The notes under the pieces were generated by a model. The model saw nothing but the letters and a program-made list of their open reading frames with translations. It had not been told where the DNA came from and ran no database searches. A stretch of 64,000 nt of DNA from an uncultured Prevotella sp. (GTDB taxonomy: Bacteria; Bacteroidota; Bacteroidia; Bacteroidales; Bacteroidaceae). The stretch lies in the NCBI GenBank assembly GCA_905234265.1, contig CAJOHJ010000003.1, positions 62,001 through 126,000 on the forward strand. Reading direction: 5' to 3'. Made by a program: the position numbers and the translations under genes. Position 1 is the stretch's first letter. Each line of letters begins with the position of its first letter. This document shows, one piece after another, positions 28,607 to 37,138 of this stretch.

Positions 28607-29599
28607 CTATACATTGACGGTTCCGCAATTCGGACACTTGCCCTTGGCATGCATAGGACTGCCGCATGCACCACAGCGATAGGGACGGCTGGAGAGTCTC
28701 AGATAGCACCAGACGGAAAAGAGTACATAGGCTATAAGAAGCATATAGCCTATATAATATAATGTGAGCAAACTGAAAACGACATAGACCAGTGAACACA
28801 CGGCTCCAAGGCCGAAGAGGTAAAGCAGAGCTTCGGATGCCGGCAGATGACGGATAGTATCGTCGACGGCGGCTACACCTATTACTATTATAGCCCATAC
28901 CGAAGCTACGAACATGCCAAGGGTGAGTGGCAGGGTAAAAGGATTGAGCGACGGGTGGTAGTAGAAATGACGCCACTGCTCGGCTCCAAACATCTGGATG
29001 CTGGCATAGAGGGTAGCTGAGGCTGCCACTGACAGGCAGAGAAGTGTAGGATAGATGGAGTCTATGTCGTTGAAGTGGACTATATAGGCCTGACGGCGCA
29101 TCAAACGACGGACGGCATAGGCACTGCCTACAACTACAAGCAATGCAAGGAAGATAAGCAAATGGGTGTTGGAAAAGAAATCGATGAACTGCGATATTGG
29201 ATCATCGGGAGACACCCCTTCAAGCAACTGACTTTCTCTGATCCAGCCCTGGGTAATCTGGTCGCGGGCAACTTTTACCCAAACAGAGTCGATAGTGTCT
29301 GTAGGAACGGTCTGTATCTCGGCAACAACTATGCGCTCGCCCTTTGTGACGTATAGGGTATCAAAGGCTGAAGAGCCTATCTGGTCGCCAAGGGGCAGAG
29401 AACTGGCAGTAACAAGAAAGTTGTAGTTCTGAGTGTAGTGATGGGTTGTGGAAAAGGAAATAGAGTCTATCTGCTGACGGCTAAGGTCCCAGGCATCAGG
29501 GGTCTTCTGACCGTGATTATAGCATGATGTCAGCACCGGGATGGCAGTACAGCAGAACAATATATAGAGAATTGAAAACAAATGTTTCTTCACAGTCAC
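28607..29599 (-). CDS. Lipoprotein with SH3-like domain, membrane helices and a C-terminal zinc ribbon
   Basis: 330 aa, not recognised as a named family. The N-terminus is a lipoprotein signal (lipobox VLTSC, Cys26). Residues about 70-125 resemble an SH3-type domain (VTKGERIVVAEIQ, DSVWVKVARDQITQGWIRESQL). Five or so hydrophobic helices follow, and the protein ends with a zinc ribbon, CGACGSPMHAKGKCPNCG. The zinc ribbon should be cytoplasmic while the lipid anchor is outside. It is read in the same direction as the U32 gene, 64 bases after it. Confidence 0.65.
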   Translation of the reverse strand: MTVKKHLFSILYILFCCTAIPVLTSCYNHGQKTPDAWDLSRQQIDSISFSTTHHYTQNYNFLVTASSLPLGDQIGSSAFDTLYVTKGERIVVAEIQTVPTDTIDSVWVKVARDQITQGWIRESQLLEGVSPDDPISQFIDFFSNTHLLIFLALLVVVGSAYAVRRLMRRQAYIVHFNDIDSIYPTLLCLSVAASATLYASIQMFGAEQWRHFYYHPSLNPFTLPLTLGMFVASVWAIIVIGVAAVDDTIRHLPASEALLYLFGLGAVCSLVYVVFSLLTLYYIGYMLLIAYVLFSVWCYLRLSSRPYRCGACGSPMHAKGKCPNCGTVNV

Positions 29600-29663
29600 T
29601 CTCTCCTTATGATGTTTTATCTTATGTATTATCTTTCTCGTACTATGTTATTTTATACTCCAT

Positions 29664-31496
29664 TCAAAAAGCATAAACGTTCATCTGGCACTTCTTACAG
29701 TCAAACTCCAGACGGAACTGCCTGCCGTCTGACAGGCGCAGCATGAGCGGTGATTGCCACGGAACTTTTGCGGAAGTAACCTTAGAACAATAGCCTAAAG
29801 AATAACGCAGACAGTGGCGGCACTGCATCAAAGGTCCGTTTCCGCCAGCAATCTCATAGGCATTGGCGCGCTGGAAACCGTAAAAGTCGGCTGCTCTTTG
29901 GTTGGACACATTATATAAATATGTATATGCTGCCGGATATTGCTGCGAACAATCTTCGGGCAGAGAAACCCTTTTAATGTTTTCTTGCAAAGCATGCCCT
30001 TGAGTATTCTCTCGCAACTCCGAACTCTCTCCATTACCTGCGCTATCCATTGCCACAACCAGCTTGCGACGGAGTTCTGACAGTATGCTGTTAGGAATAA
30101 AATACTGGAAATCTTGCGGAATGTTGACAGCCGTGGCCTCATAGGCTGTACCGCCAAGACGCGATAGCTGGCTAATGATATTGTCACGGCTTGGCTTCTG
30201 GGCCTGCTGATGTTCACAGACTGCTGTCACCAAGCTGACTCCGTCGGTAAGGCTATAGCCATCAGATGTCATGCCAAGAGTGAGTACGACAGGTATCACC
30301 CTTTGCGCTGTAGTTTTCGACAGTTGCCTTTCAAATTCTTGGTCGTAGTTGCGGTAGAGGGATATGCCTCGCTGCAACTGACGGGGCATTACATGTGGAT
30401 AAAGGCGATTGCCCACGGCCTTGTTAATGCGAAATCCATTCAGCTCGTAACCAGATATAAAGCACAAGCCGTCACCATTGGCAAAACTCTTCACACTGGC
30501 AATGGTAAATGAGTCAGAGCGCACTTCCTTCACGGTTCCAACAAACTCACCTATTGCCTTCGGTGTGTCTGGCGAGAATATGTCTTTCTGACGGCCGTGA
30601 AGGAAATAATTGGTGAAGCCACGATTGAATGTCTTCTGAAGATCGGGCGTGAAAGAATACTTTACCATGCCACGAGAGGAACGACAATATCGTCCGGGAT
30701 GAGCGGCAATGATTGCATTAAGACTCTGGCTATAGGCTGCGACAACATTTTTAATGTATGAAACGTCCTTGAGTCGGCCTTCTATCTTAAAGGAACATGC
30801 TCCGGCGTCGATAAGTTCCTGCATGTGGTCTATCTGGCAAAGGTCTTTCAGCGACAGCAAGTGCCGTTGGCGTTCAAACACTTTACCTGAAGCATCTACA
30901 AGGTCAAATGGCATGCGGCACACCTGTGCGCAAGCCCCCCTATTGGCTGACCGGTGGAAGCAATGCTCTGATATATAACACTGACCACTGTAGCTGACGC
31001 ACAATGCTCCGTGGACAAATACTTCAAGCTCGACATCTGGTACTTCTTTGTGAATGGCTGCTATCTCGCTGGCAGACAATTCACGGGCAAGTACGACACG
31101 CTTGAAGCCAAGAGAGTACAGCCAGCGGACTTTTTCGGCACTACGATTGTCGGTCTGTGTGGAAGCGTGAAGAGCAATGTCTGGAAGCGGAAGGGTGACA
31201 AGGCCCATGTCCTGCACAAGGATGGCATCAACACCAATCTCGTGAAGCTGACTGATAAGGCCTTGCGTGTCCTTCAATTCATCATCATAAATAATTGTAT
31301 TTACTGTGACATAGACTTTGGCACCAAACTTATGCGCATAACGACACACACTGGCAATATCGCCAATGTCATTGCCAGCCTGCGCACGGGCTCCATAGCG
31401 GCCGGCACCAATGTAAACAGCATCAGCACCATGGTCGATGGCGGCAATGGCGCATTCAGCATTCTTGGCCGGTGCCAGGAGTTCAAGAAGTCTCAT
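29664..31496 (-). CDS. U32 family protein, RlhA-like
   Basis: 610 aa. N-terminal U32 domain: LELLAPAKNAECAIAAIDHGADAVYIG, LHASTQTDNRS, and the Cys-containing stretch VHGALCVSYSGQCYISEHCFHRSANRGACAQVCRMPF that can hold an Fe-S cluster together with later cysteines; KIEGRLKDVSYI follows. The C-terminal part resembles DUF3656. Family members with this plan hydroxylate C2501 of 23S rRNA (RlhA in E. coli) instead of cutting collagen; the assignment here is by similarity. It begins 2 bases after the metA stop. Confidence 0.85.
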   Translation of the reverse strand: MRLLELLAPAKNAECAIAAIDHGADAVYIGAGRYGARAQAGNDIGDIASVCRYAHKFGAKVYVTVNTIIYDDELKDTQGLISQLHEIGVDAILVQDMGLVTLPLPDIALHASTQTDNRSAEKVRWLYSLGFKRVVLARELSASEIAAIHKEVPDVELEVFVHGALCVSYSGQCYISEHCFHRSANRGACAQVCRMPFDLVDASGKVFERQRHLLSLKDLCQIDHMQELIDAGACSFKIEGRLKDVSYIKNVVAAYSQSLNAIIAAHPGRYCRSSRGMVKYSFTPDLQKTFNRGFTNYFLHGRQKDIFSPDTPKAIGEFVGTVKEVRSDSFTIASVKSFANGDGLCFISGYELNGFRINKAVGNRLYPHVMPRQLQRGISLYRNYDQEFERQLSKTTAQRVIPVVLTLGMTSDGYSLTDGVSLVTAVCEHQQAQKPSRDNIISQLSRLGGTAYEATAVNIPQDFQYFIPNSILSELRRKLVVAMDSAGNGESSELRENTQGHALQENIKRVSLPEDCSQQYPAAYTYLYNVSNQRAADFYGFQRANAYEIAGGNGPLMQCRHCLRYSLGYCSKVTSAKVPWQSPLMLRLSDGRQFRLEFDCKKCQMNVYAF

Positions 31497-31498
31497 GC

Positions 31499-32416
31499 CT
31501 ACCCTATCTTGTTAATGTCGAAAGGAGTCTCCTGATAGATGTAATAGTTTATCCAGTTGGCATAAAGCAAGTTGGCATGTGCGCGCCACGTGACTGAAAC
31601 GCCGCTGGCAGGATTGTCATTGCGGAAATAATGCAAAGGAATACTGACATCGGTGCGTATATCCTTATCGCGCAAATATTCCTTGGCAAGAGTGTCTGGA
31701 GCATACTCCAAGTGGCCGGTGACAAAGAACTCACGGCCGCCACGAGCCATAACCATGCTTACACCGCACTCGTCACCCTCAGCAATAAGCGTCAGCTCCG
31801 GATTTGCAAGAATATCCTTGCTCAACACTTCTGTATGACGGCTATGCGGCATCTGGAATACATCGTCAAAGCCACGGAAAATAGGCAGCTGAGGGTCAAG
31901 AATCTGCTGGGGAAAGACTCCGAACATCTTTTGCGGCAGCGGATATTTCGGAATATTATAGAAATGGTAAAGACCTGCCTGTGCAGCCCAGCAAATATAT
32001 AACGTACTGGTGACATGCGTCCTTGACCAATCAAATATCTCACAGATTTCCGGCCAATATCCAACGGCTTCAAAATCCAGCTGTTCAACAGGAGCACCAG
32101 TGACAATCATGCCGTCGAATTTCTCGTTTTCCATCTCAGCAAAGTCACGATAGAACATCATCATGTGTTCTATAGGAGTGTTCTTCGGCGTATGGCTTTT
32201 AAGTTTCATAAAGCTGATTTCCAACTGCAGCGGCGTGTTGGAAAGCAGGCGTATAAGGTCGGTCTCTGTAGTTATCTTCAGCGGCATAAGGTTCAGAATA
32301 ACAATCCGAAGCGGACGTATATCCTGAGTGTGAGCACGACTGTTGTCCATGACGAAAATGTTTTCGTGCTTCAAGAGTTCTATTGCCGGTAGTCTGTCTG
32401 GAAGTCGTAAAGGCAT
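31499..32416 (-). CDS. metA: Homoserine O-acyltransferase, probably acetyl-CoA specific
   Basis: First committed step of methionine synthesis. 305 aa, class-I glutamine-amidotransferase fold. The nucleophile Cys is in STLYICWAAQAGLYHF; a conserved His is in FVTGHLEYAPDTL. Position 111 is Glu (MIVTGAPVEQL). In this family Glu at that place is linked with acetyl-CoA use and Gly with succinyl-CoA, so O-acetylhomoserine is the predicted product despite the usual succinyltransferase label. It lies 58 bases after the PP2C gene and may be the tail of that transcript. Confidence 0.93.
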   Translation of the reverse strand: MPLRLPDRLPAIELLKHENIFVMDNSRAHTQDIRPLRIVILNLMPLKITTETDLIRLLSNTPLQLEISFMKLKSHTPKNTPIEHMMMFYRDFAEMENEKFDGMIVTGAPVEQLDFEAVGYWPEICEIFDWSRTHVTSTLYICWAAQAGLYHFYNIPKYPLPQKMFGVFPQQILDPQLPIFRGFDDVFQMPHSRHTEVLSKDILANPELTLIAEGDECGVSMVMARGGREFFVTGHLEYAPDTLAKEYLRDKDIRTDVSIPLHYFRNDNPASGVSVTWRAHANLLYANWINYYIYQETPFDINKIG

Positions 32417-32474
32417 GTCTGAAATCTATTAATCTATACAGTAATCAGAAACTTAATAAGAGAAACTTACACTC

Positions 32475-33221
32475 TTAGTAGACGGTAATCACGCAAGCAG
32501 AAACATTGTCATATCCGCCAGACATTATGGCTTCTTCGCAAAGTTCTCCTGCGGTAGCCCCTTGCTGAAGGAGCTTGCATAGAATGTCGTCAGAAACCAT
32601 GTCATTCAAGCCATCGGAACAGATGAGATATTTATCATTGGGCAGAATGTCGTCTGTAATATCGTCAAAGTCCAAATATGAATTCTTACATCCGGCTCCT
32701 ATACAATTCGTTATTACATTGGAATGCTTCTTCTGGCCAGTCATAGTGTTCAGCGAGTGGTCGACAGTAAGCTGTCTGATTTCTCCATGTCGGAAACGGT
32801 AGAGACGGCTGTCACCACAGTTGATGACATAGTATCTGCCAGAATAATAAAGCATGCCAACGAGAGTTGTACCCATAGCACTCATAGTGTTGTCGGCACG
32901 TCCACGAGAGTCCACTATTTTGTTTATTGAGGCAAGCCACTGGTTTATAGCTTCGTGAAACTCGTCTGGACTTAACTTGCGTGGGAGGTCACTGATGTAA
33001 TACTGAAGATTGCTCAATGTTGTCTCGCTTGCTATTTCTCCTGCATTATGTCCACCCATACCGTCGGCAACTGCAACTACAAAACGGTCGCTGTTCGTCG
33101 ATTCGAATTCCGTATTATATGAGTCGCTGCGGACAAGTTTGTTAAAAGCCAGCACCATGTCTTCATTATTCGTGCGGACACATCCCACACGGCTGGATGC
33201 GGTCAAGACTATTCTACTCAT
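32475..33221 (-). CDS. PP2C-type Ser/Thr protein phosphatase of the signalling operon
   Basis: 248 aa, cytoplasmic, a bare catalytic domain. All PP2C motifs are in place: RVGCVRTNNEDMV, VAVADGMGGHNAGEIAS with the metal-binding Asp, MGTTLVGML, INCGDSRLYRF, TVDHSL, LICSDGLNDMVS and GGYDNVSACVI. It should remove phosphates placed by the kinase of the same operon. Last of the five core genes, 15 bases after the FHA gene. Confidence 0.93.
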   Translation of the reverse strand: MSRIVLTASSRVGCVRTNNEDMVLAFNKLVRSDSYNTEFESTNSDRFVVAVADGMGGHNAGEIASETTLSNLQYYISDLPRKLSPDEFHEAINQWLASINKIVDSRGRADNTMSAMGTTLVGMLYYSGRYYVINCGDSRLYRFRHGEIRQLTVDHSLNTMTGQKKHSNVITNCIGAGCKNSYLDFDDITDDILPNDKYLICSDGLNDMVSDDILCKLLQQGATAGELCEEAIMSGGYDNVSACVITVY

Positions 33222-33236
33222 CTTGAAAAAATGTTG

Positions 33237-33821
33237 TTATCCTATACTTACTTGCAGATTAATGTTTGCCAGTGTCACGATGTCACCACTCTTTATCGAC
33301 ATAGGCACATCAGGCAACAGCTCGCGCTGATTTAGCTTGGAACCGTTTGAAGAGTGCTTGTCAATGATGCACCATCCGCTGTCTGGCTTGTATATCAGCT
33401 GTGCATGTACACCAGAAATATACATGTTACCCTCAAACAGCTTTACATACGGTCCCTGGCGGCGTCCGATGATAGCTCCGTTTATGCCAACCATGCGAAT
33501 GTCCAGCGACGGATTGTATAATGTTAATGTAGGTGTGCCTGTATTGGCTACCGACTGCAGGACTTCGCTTCCCACAACAGCTCTCTTCGATGCAAATGTT
33601 GGTGGCAGCGGAGCATTTGATGGCTGCGAAACCGACGGTGACTCTTTGCTGCGCTTGGATTGCAATTCCTCGTAGCTGACCATTAGTCCGCCACAATGCG
33701 TACAGCGACGCCCCATGCCTACACGGCCGCAACTGCTGCAGTATACTAACGACTGCCCACATTGGTCACAGAAGTTGGAGTCGTCGTCAATTTCTTCTTT
33801 ACAATTCGGACAAATAATCAT
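33237..33821 (-). CDS. Double zinc-ribbon protein with a C-terminal FHA domain
   Basis: 194 aa. Four CxxC pairs (C4/C7, C18/C21, C28/C31, C40/C43) make two zinc ribbons. A Ser/Pro-rich linker (about 50-90) follows. Residues about 97-194 form an FHA domain that reads phosphothreonine: AIIGRRQGPYVKL, ISGVHAQLIY and DKHSSNGSKLNQREL hold the conserved GR, SxxH and NG positions. Likely the adaptor that binds phosphorylated partners of the kinase. Its start overlaps the stop of the AAA+ gene by 4 bases, so the two are translationally coupled. Confidence 0.9.
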   Translation of the reverse strand: MIICPNCKEEIDDDSNFCDQCGQSLVYCSSCGRVGMGRRCTHCGGLMVSYEELQSKRSKESPSVSQPSNAPLPPTFASKRAVVGSEVLQSVANTGTPTLTLYNPSLDIRMVGINGAIIGRRQGPYVKLFEGNMYISGVHAQLIYKPDSGWCIIDKHSSNGSKLNQRELLPDVPMSIKSGDIVTLANINLQVSIG

Positions 33822-36800
33822 ATAGTGTCTTTAATATCTTCTGGCATTATTAACTGGTACATTTCCGGGGTTATCTCAGACTGCGGCAATGCGCTGACAC
33901 GGACGGACAGCTGCTGGATGGTGGCATCAAGCATGTTACGCATCTCACGGGCATTGCCAAAGGAGTCGCTCTTGCTGACGACCATGCGGCAAATGATGTC
34001 CATGAGCTTGAACTCAGCCTCTGGCGACAACTTGTAGTTATCCTTGGCAGCCATCTTCTTGTAGATGGCAAGCAGTTCGTCTTCATTATAGTCGTCGATA
34101 TGCATCTTGTGTGAGAAGCGGCTTGCAAGACCTGGATTGACAGCAAGGAAAGTCTCCATGTCATCCTTATAGCCGGCAGCAATCACCACAAACTTTCCAC
34201 GGTCATCTTCCATTCGTTTCATGAGCGTGTCTATAGCCTCCTTTCCATACTGGTCGTTTTCCGACGACAGTGTGTAGGCTTCGTCGATAAACAAGATGCC
34301 GCCCATGGCCTTGTCGCACATATTGTTGACTATCTTAGGAGTCTCGCCCATGTATTTGCCCACCAGCGTTGCACGGCTTGCCTCTATCACGCGGTTCGTC
34401 GGAAGAATTTCCATCGATTGCAGTATTTCTCCCATCTTGCGTGCTATCGTAGTCTTACCAGTGCCTGGATTGCCAGTGAGAATGAAGTTCATAGACATCT
34501 GCTGCACCTTGCCGGCTCCCATGGCAGCACGCTGCTTCATGAACATGCTTTGCACAGCCAGACGGCGTATCATATTCTTCACGGAACGCATGCCGATGAA
34601 CTCGTCAAGCTCGTTGAGGACTTCGTCAAGCGGACGTGCCTTCTCGCTCTGCGACATTGGCAGGTCAGCAGTTGTAATGCGGTACATGTCGGCATCGTTG
34701 AAGTCTGGATTGCCCACAGCCTCCATGAGTCGCTGACTCTGCTTTTCGATGGCCTGGTCGAAGATGCGGCGTGCTTCACGTGCATTGCCAAAGTTCTTGT
34801 CGCGGCGCAGGTACAGCTGTTCAAACTGCCTGTGGATAGCAGCTTCCGTTTCTTCATCGACGGTGAAGTTCTTGCCCTTGCACAAGTTGATGAATATCTG
34901 TGTAAGTTCGTCGGGAGTATAGTCCTCGAAATGGATTGTCTGTGTGAAACGGCTCTTCAGTCCAGGGTTGCTGTCAATGAAGTCATGCATGTTGTCTGTA
35001 TATCCTGCAACAATACATATAAACTTACCCCTGTCGTCTTCCAGTCTCTTCAGCAGAGTGTCTATAGCCTCTGCGCCGAAAGAGTCCTGGTCGTTGGACT
35101 TCAGCGTATATGCCTCGTCGATAAACAGCACGCCACCCATTGCAGAGTCTATCAGCTGGTTCGTCTTGATGGCCGTCTGTCCGGCAAATCCGGCAACCAG
35201 CTTAGAGCGGTCGGCTTCCACCAGCTGCCCACGCGACAGTATGCCGAGCGTGCGGAAGACGTCGGCCATAATTCGAGCCACAGTAGTCTTGCCGGTACCC
35301 GGATTGCCGGTAAACACATAGTGCTTTCCCTGGAATGTATTTGTTTCGCCACGCCGCAGCTGCAAGTTCAAGAATGCAGCGAGATTTGATATTTCCTTCT
35401 TTACAGCTGCCAGTCCGACTAGTCCGTTCAGCTTGTCCAGACAGTCAGTATAGCTGACGGCCTTTGGAGCATCGTAAGGAATGTCGGCAGTGTCAATGGT
35501 CATCATCTGCTCGTTGGAGAGCTGCGAGATGTCCGCCTTCTGCAGCCGTTCAGCCTGCTTGGCAACAATCTTGTCAAACAGCTGGCGCATGGTGCGTCCG
35601 TTGGCAAAGTCCTTGTCACGCGAGTTGTACAGCTCCGTAATCATCTTCAGCGTCAGCTCACGCGCACTGTCGGTGAAGATGTATTTCTTGTCCTTTGCAA
35701 AGACCTGCATAATCTGGAACAGTTGGTCCGGATTGTAGTCTTCTATGTTCAGGAAGTAGCTGAAGCGGCTTCTCACGCCGGGGTTGATGCGGAAGAGGTT
35801 TTCCATTTCCGTACGGTAGCCGGCAGCTATGACAATGAACTTGCCCCTGTCGTCTTCCATGCGCTTCATGAGCGTCTCCAGAGCCTGCGTTCCCTGACTG
35901 TCGCGCTCTCCGCCACTGCTTACAGGAGCCAAGGTGTATGCCTCGTCGACGAACAGAATGCCTCCAAGGGCCTTGTCACACAACTGGTTGACCACCTTTG
36001 GCGTTTCTCCCTGATACGGGCTTACCATCTTCGAGCGGTCCACCTCCACGACATGTCCACTGTCAAGATAGCCTATTGATTCAAGTATCTCGCCCAGCTT
36101 TCTTGCTATCGTTGTCTTGCCAGTGCCTGGATTACCAGTAAGGACAATATGTATTCCGGCCTTTTCCTGTTCTCCGAGGCCTCTTTCGGCACGCTGTATG
36201 CTGTTCTGCACGGAGAAGGCAATCTCACGGACAGCCTTCTTGACCTCATCCATGCCAATGTAGCGGTCCAGGTCGCTAAGAATGTCGTCGAGCGAGCGTT
36301 CTTCAGGAACATACCCCCTGATGTCCTGCTCCTCAACCTGCACGGCAGCTGTTCCACGGCTTATAAACGAAGTGAATATGTCCTCAGCAGTCTTAACAGC
36401 CACATGGGCGTAGCCAAACGTGTCGTCCTTAATCTTTACCTGATACTGGAAATAGCGCAGCAGGCGGCGTTCTGCTTCTGGAGAATATGCATCCAGGCCA
36501 TACTTAGTGCGTAATTCCAGCTTACAAATCTCGCAAAGTTCCTGATAGCTTGGCGAAGGCAGGCGGAACGTATACTTGAACCTGTTTTGTGCAGAAGGAT
36601 TGGAAGTAAGGAAGTCGTCAAGACCCTTTGGCAGTCCGGCAATGACGACAATGGGGTTCTCATCCCATTTGTCCATTTCCACAAACAGCTTGTCCAGAGG
36701 GTTCACCTGGTTTGAATATCTGTCAGGAAGCAGTTTCTGGACGTTGTCGAAGAAGAGAATACCGTCGCGGGCGTTCTTGACATTGTCGTCCCACTTGTCG

Positions 36801-37135
36801 ACAAAGCGCTGGTAGTCCACCGCATCAACCATTGTCAGTTTCGGCTTTGCAATGATTTTATGCTGGTAGAAATAGTCTCTGATGATTTCTGCAAGTGCCG
36901 TCTTGCCAGTACCCGTTTCACCTATTATAATAGTATTGACACTCAGCCTGACGTTAGTTGTTTCCTTTCGCGAACGCAAGAAAGTATATGTGTCAACAAC
37001 TGTTTTCAGCTGCTGCTTAACCTCGTCAAGTCCCACCATCCGGTCAAGGACATTCTGCGGAGTTATAGGCTTGCCGCACCGCTTGCAGAATTTGGCATTT
37101 TGCCTGTTTTCCTTTTGACAATGCTCACAAATCAT
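33818..37135 (-). CDS. Four-module AAA+ ATPase with N-terminal zinc ribbon
   Basis: 1105 aa. Residues 3-20 form a zinc ribbon (CEHC, CKRC). Four AAA+ modules follow, with Walker A at 72-79 (GETGTGKT), 334-341, 610-617 and 888-895 (each GNPGTGKT). Walker B is at about 126-131 (ILFFDN), 393-398 (ILFVDE), 669-674 (VLFIDE) and 947-952 (ILFIDE). Modules 2-4 are of the CbbX/SpoVK type with KRMEDDRGKF and SRF arginine motifs. Module 1 is divergent and has Asn where the catalytic Glu is expected, so it may bind but not hydrolyse ATP. CbbX relatives remodel protein complexes. Spacing of 3 bases to the kinase gene upstream. Confidence 0.92.
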   Translation of the reverse strand: MICEHCQKENRQNAKFCKRCGKPITPQNVLDRMVGLDEVKQQLKTVVDTYTFLRSRKETTNVRLSVNTIIIGETGTGKTALAEIIRDYFYQHKIIAKPKLTMVDAVDYQRFVDKWDDNVKNARDGILFFDNVQKLLPDRYSNQVNPLDKLFVEMDKWDENPIVVIAGLPKGLDDFLTSNPSAQNRFKYTFRLPSPSYQELCEICKLELRTKYGLDAYSPEAERRLLRYFQYQVKIKDDTFGYAHVAVKTAEDIFTSFISRGTAAVQVEEQDIRGYVPEERSLDDILSDLDRYIGMDEVKKAVREIAFSVQNSIQRAERGLGEQEKAGIHIVLTGNPGTGKTTIARKLGEILESIGYLDSGHVVEVDRSKMVSPYQGETPKVVNQLCDKALGGILFVDEAYTLAPVSSGGERDSQGTQALETLMKRMEDDRGKFIVIAAGYRTEMENLFRINPGVRSRFSYFLNIEDYNPDQLFQIMQVFAKDKKYIFTDSARELTLKMITELYNSRDKDFANGRTMRQLFDKIVAKQAERLQKADISQLSNEQMMTIDTADIPYDAPKAVSYTDCLDKLNGLVGLAAVKKEISNLAAFLNLQLRRGETNTFQGKHYVFTGNPGTGKTTVARIMADVFRTLGILSRGQLVEADRSKLVAGFAGQTAIKTNQLIDSAMGGVLFIDEAYTLKSNDQDSFGAEAIDTLLKRLEDDRGKFICIVAGYTDNMHDFIDSNPGLKSRFTQTIHFEDYTPDELTQIFINLCKGKNFTVDEETEAAIHRQFEQLYLRRDKNFGNAREARRIFDQAIEKQSQRLMEAVGNPDFNDADMYRITTADLPMSQSEKARPLDEVLNELDEFIGMRSVKNMIRRLAVQSMFMKQRAAMGAGKVQQMSMNFILTGNPGTGKTTIARKMGEILQSMEILPTNRVIEASRATLVGKYMGETPKIVNNMCDKAMGGILFIDEAYTLSSENDQYGKEAIDTLMKRMEDDRGKFVVIAAGYKDDMETFLAVNPGLASRFSHKMHIDDYNEDELLAIYKKMAAKDNYKLSPEAEFKLMDIICRMVVSKSDSFGNAREMRNMLDATIQQLSVRVSALPQSEITPEMYQLIMPEDIKDTI

Positions 37136-37138
37136 AGA

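Noticed and set aside
32417..32474. Riboswitch upstream of metA
   Set aside because: The gap is only 58 bases and shows no SAM-type aptamer structure.
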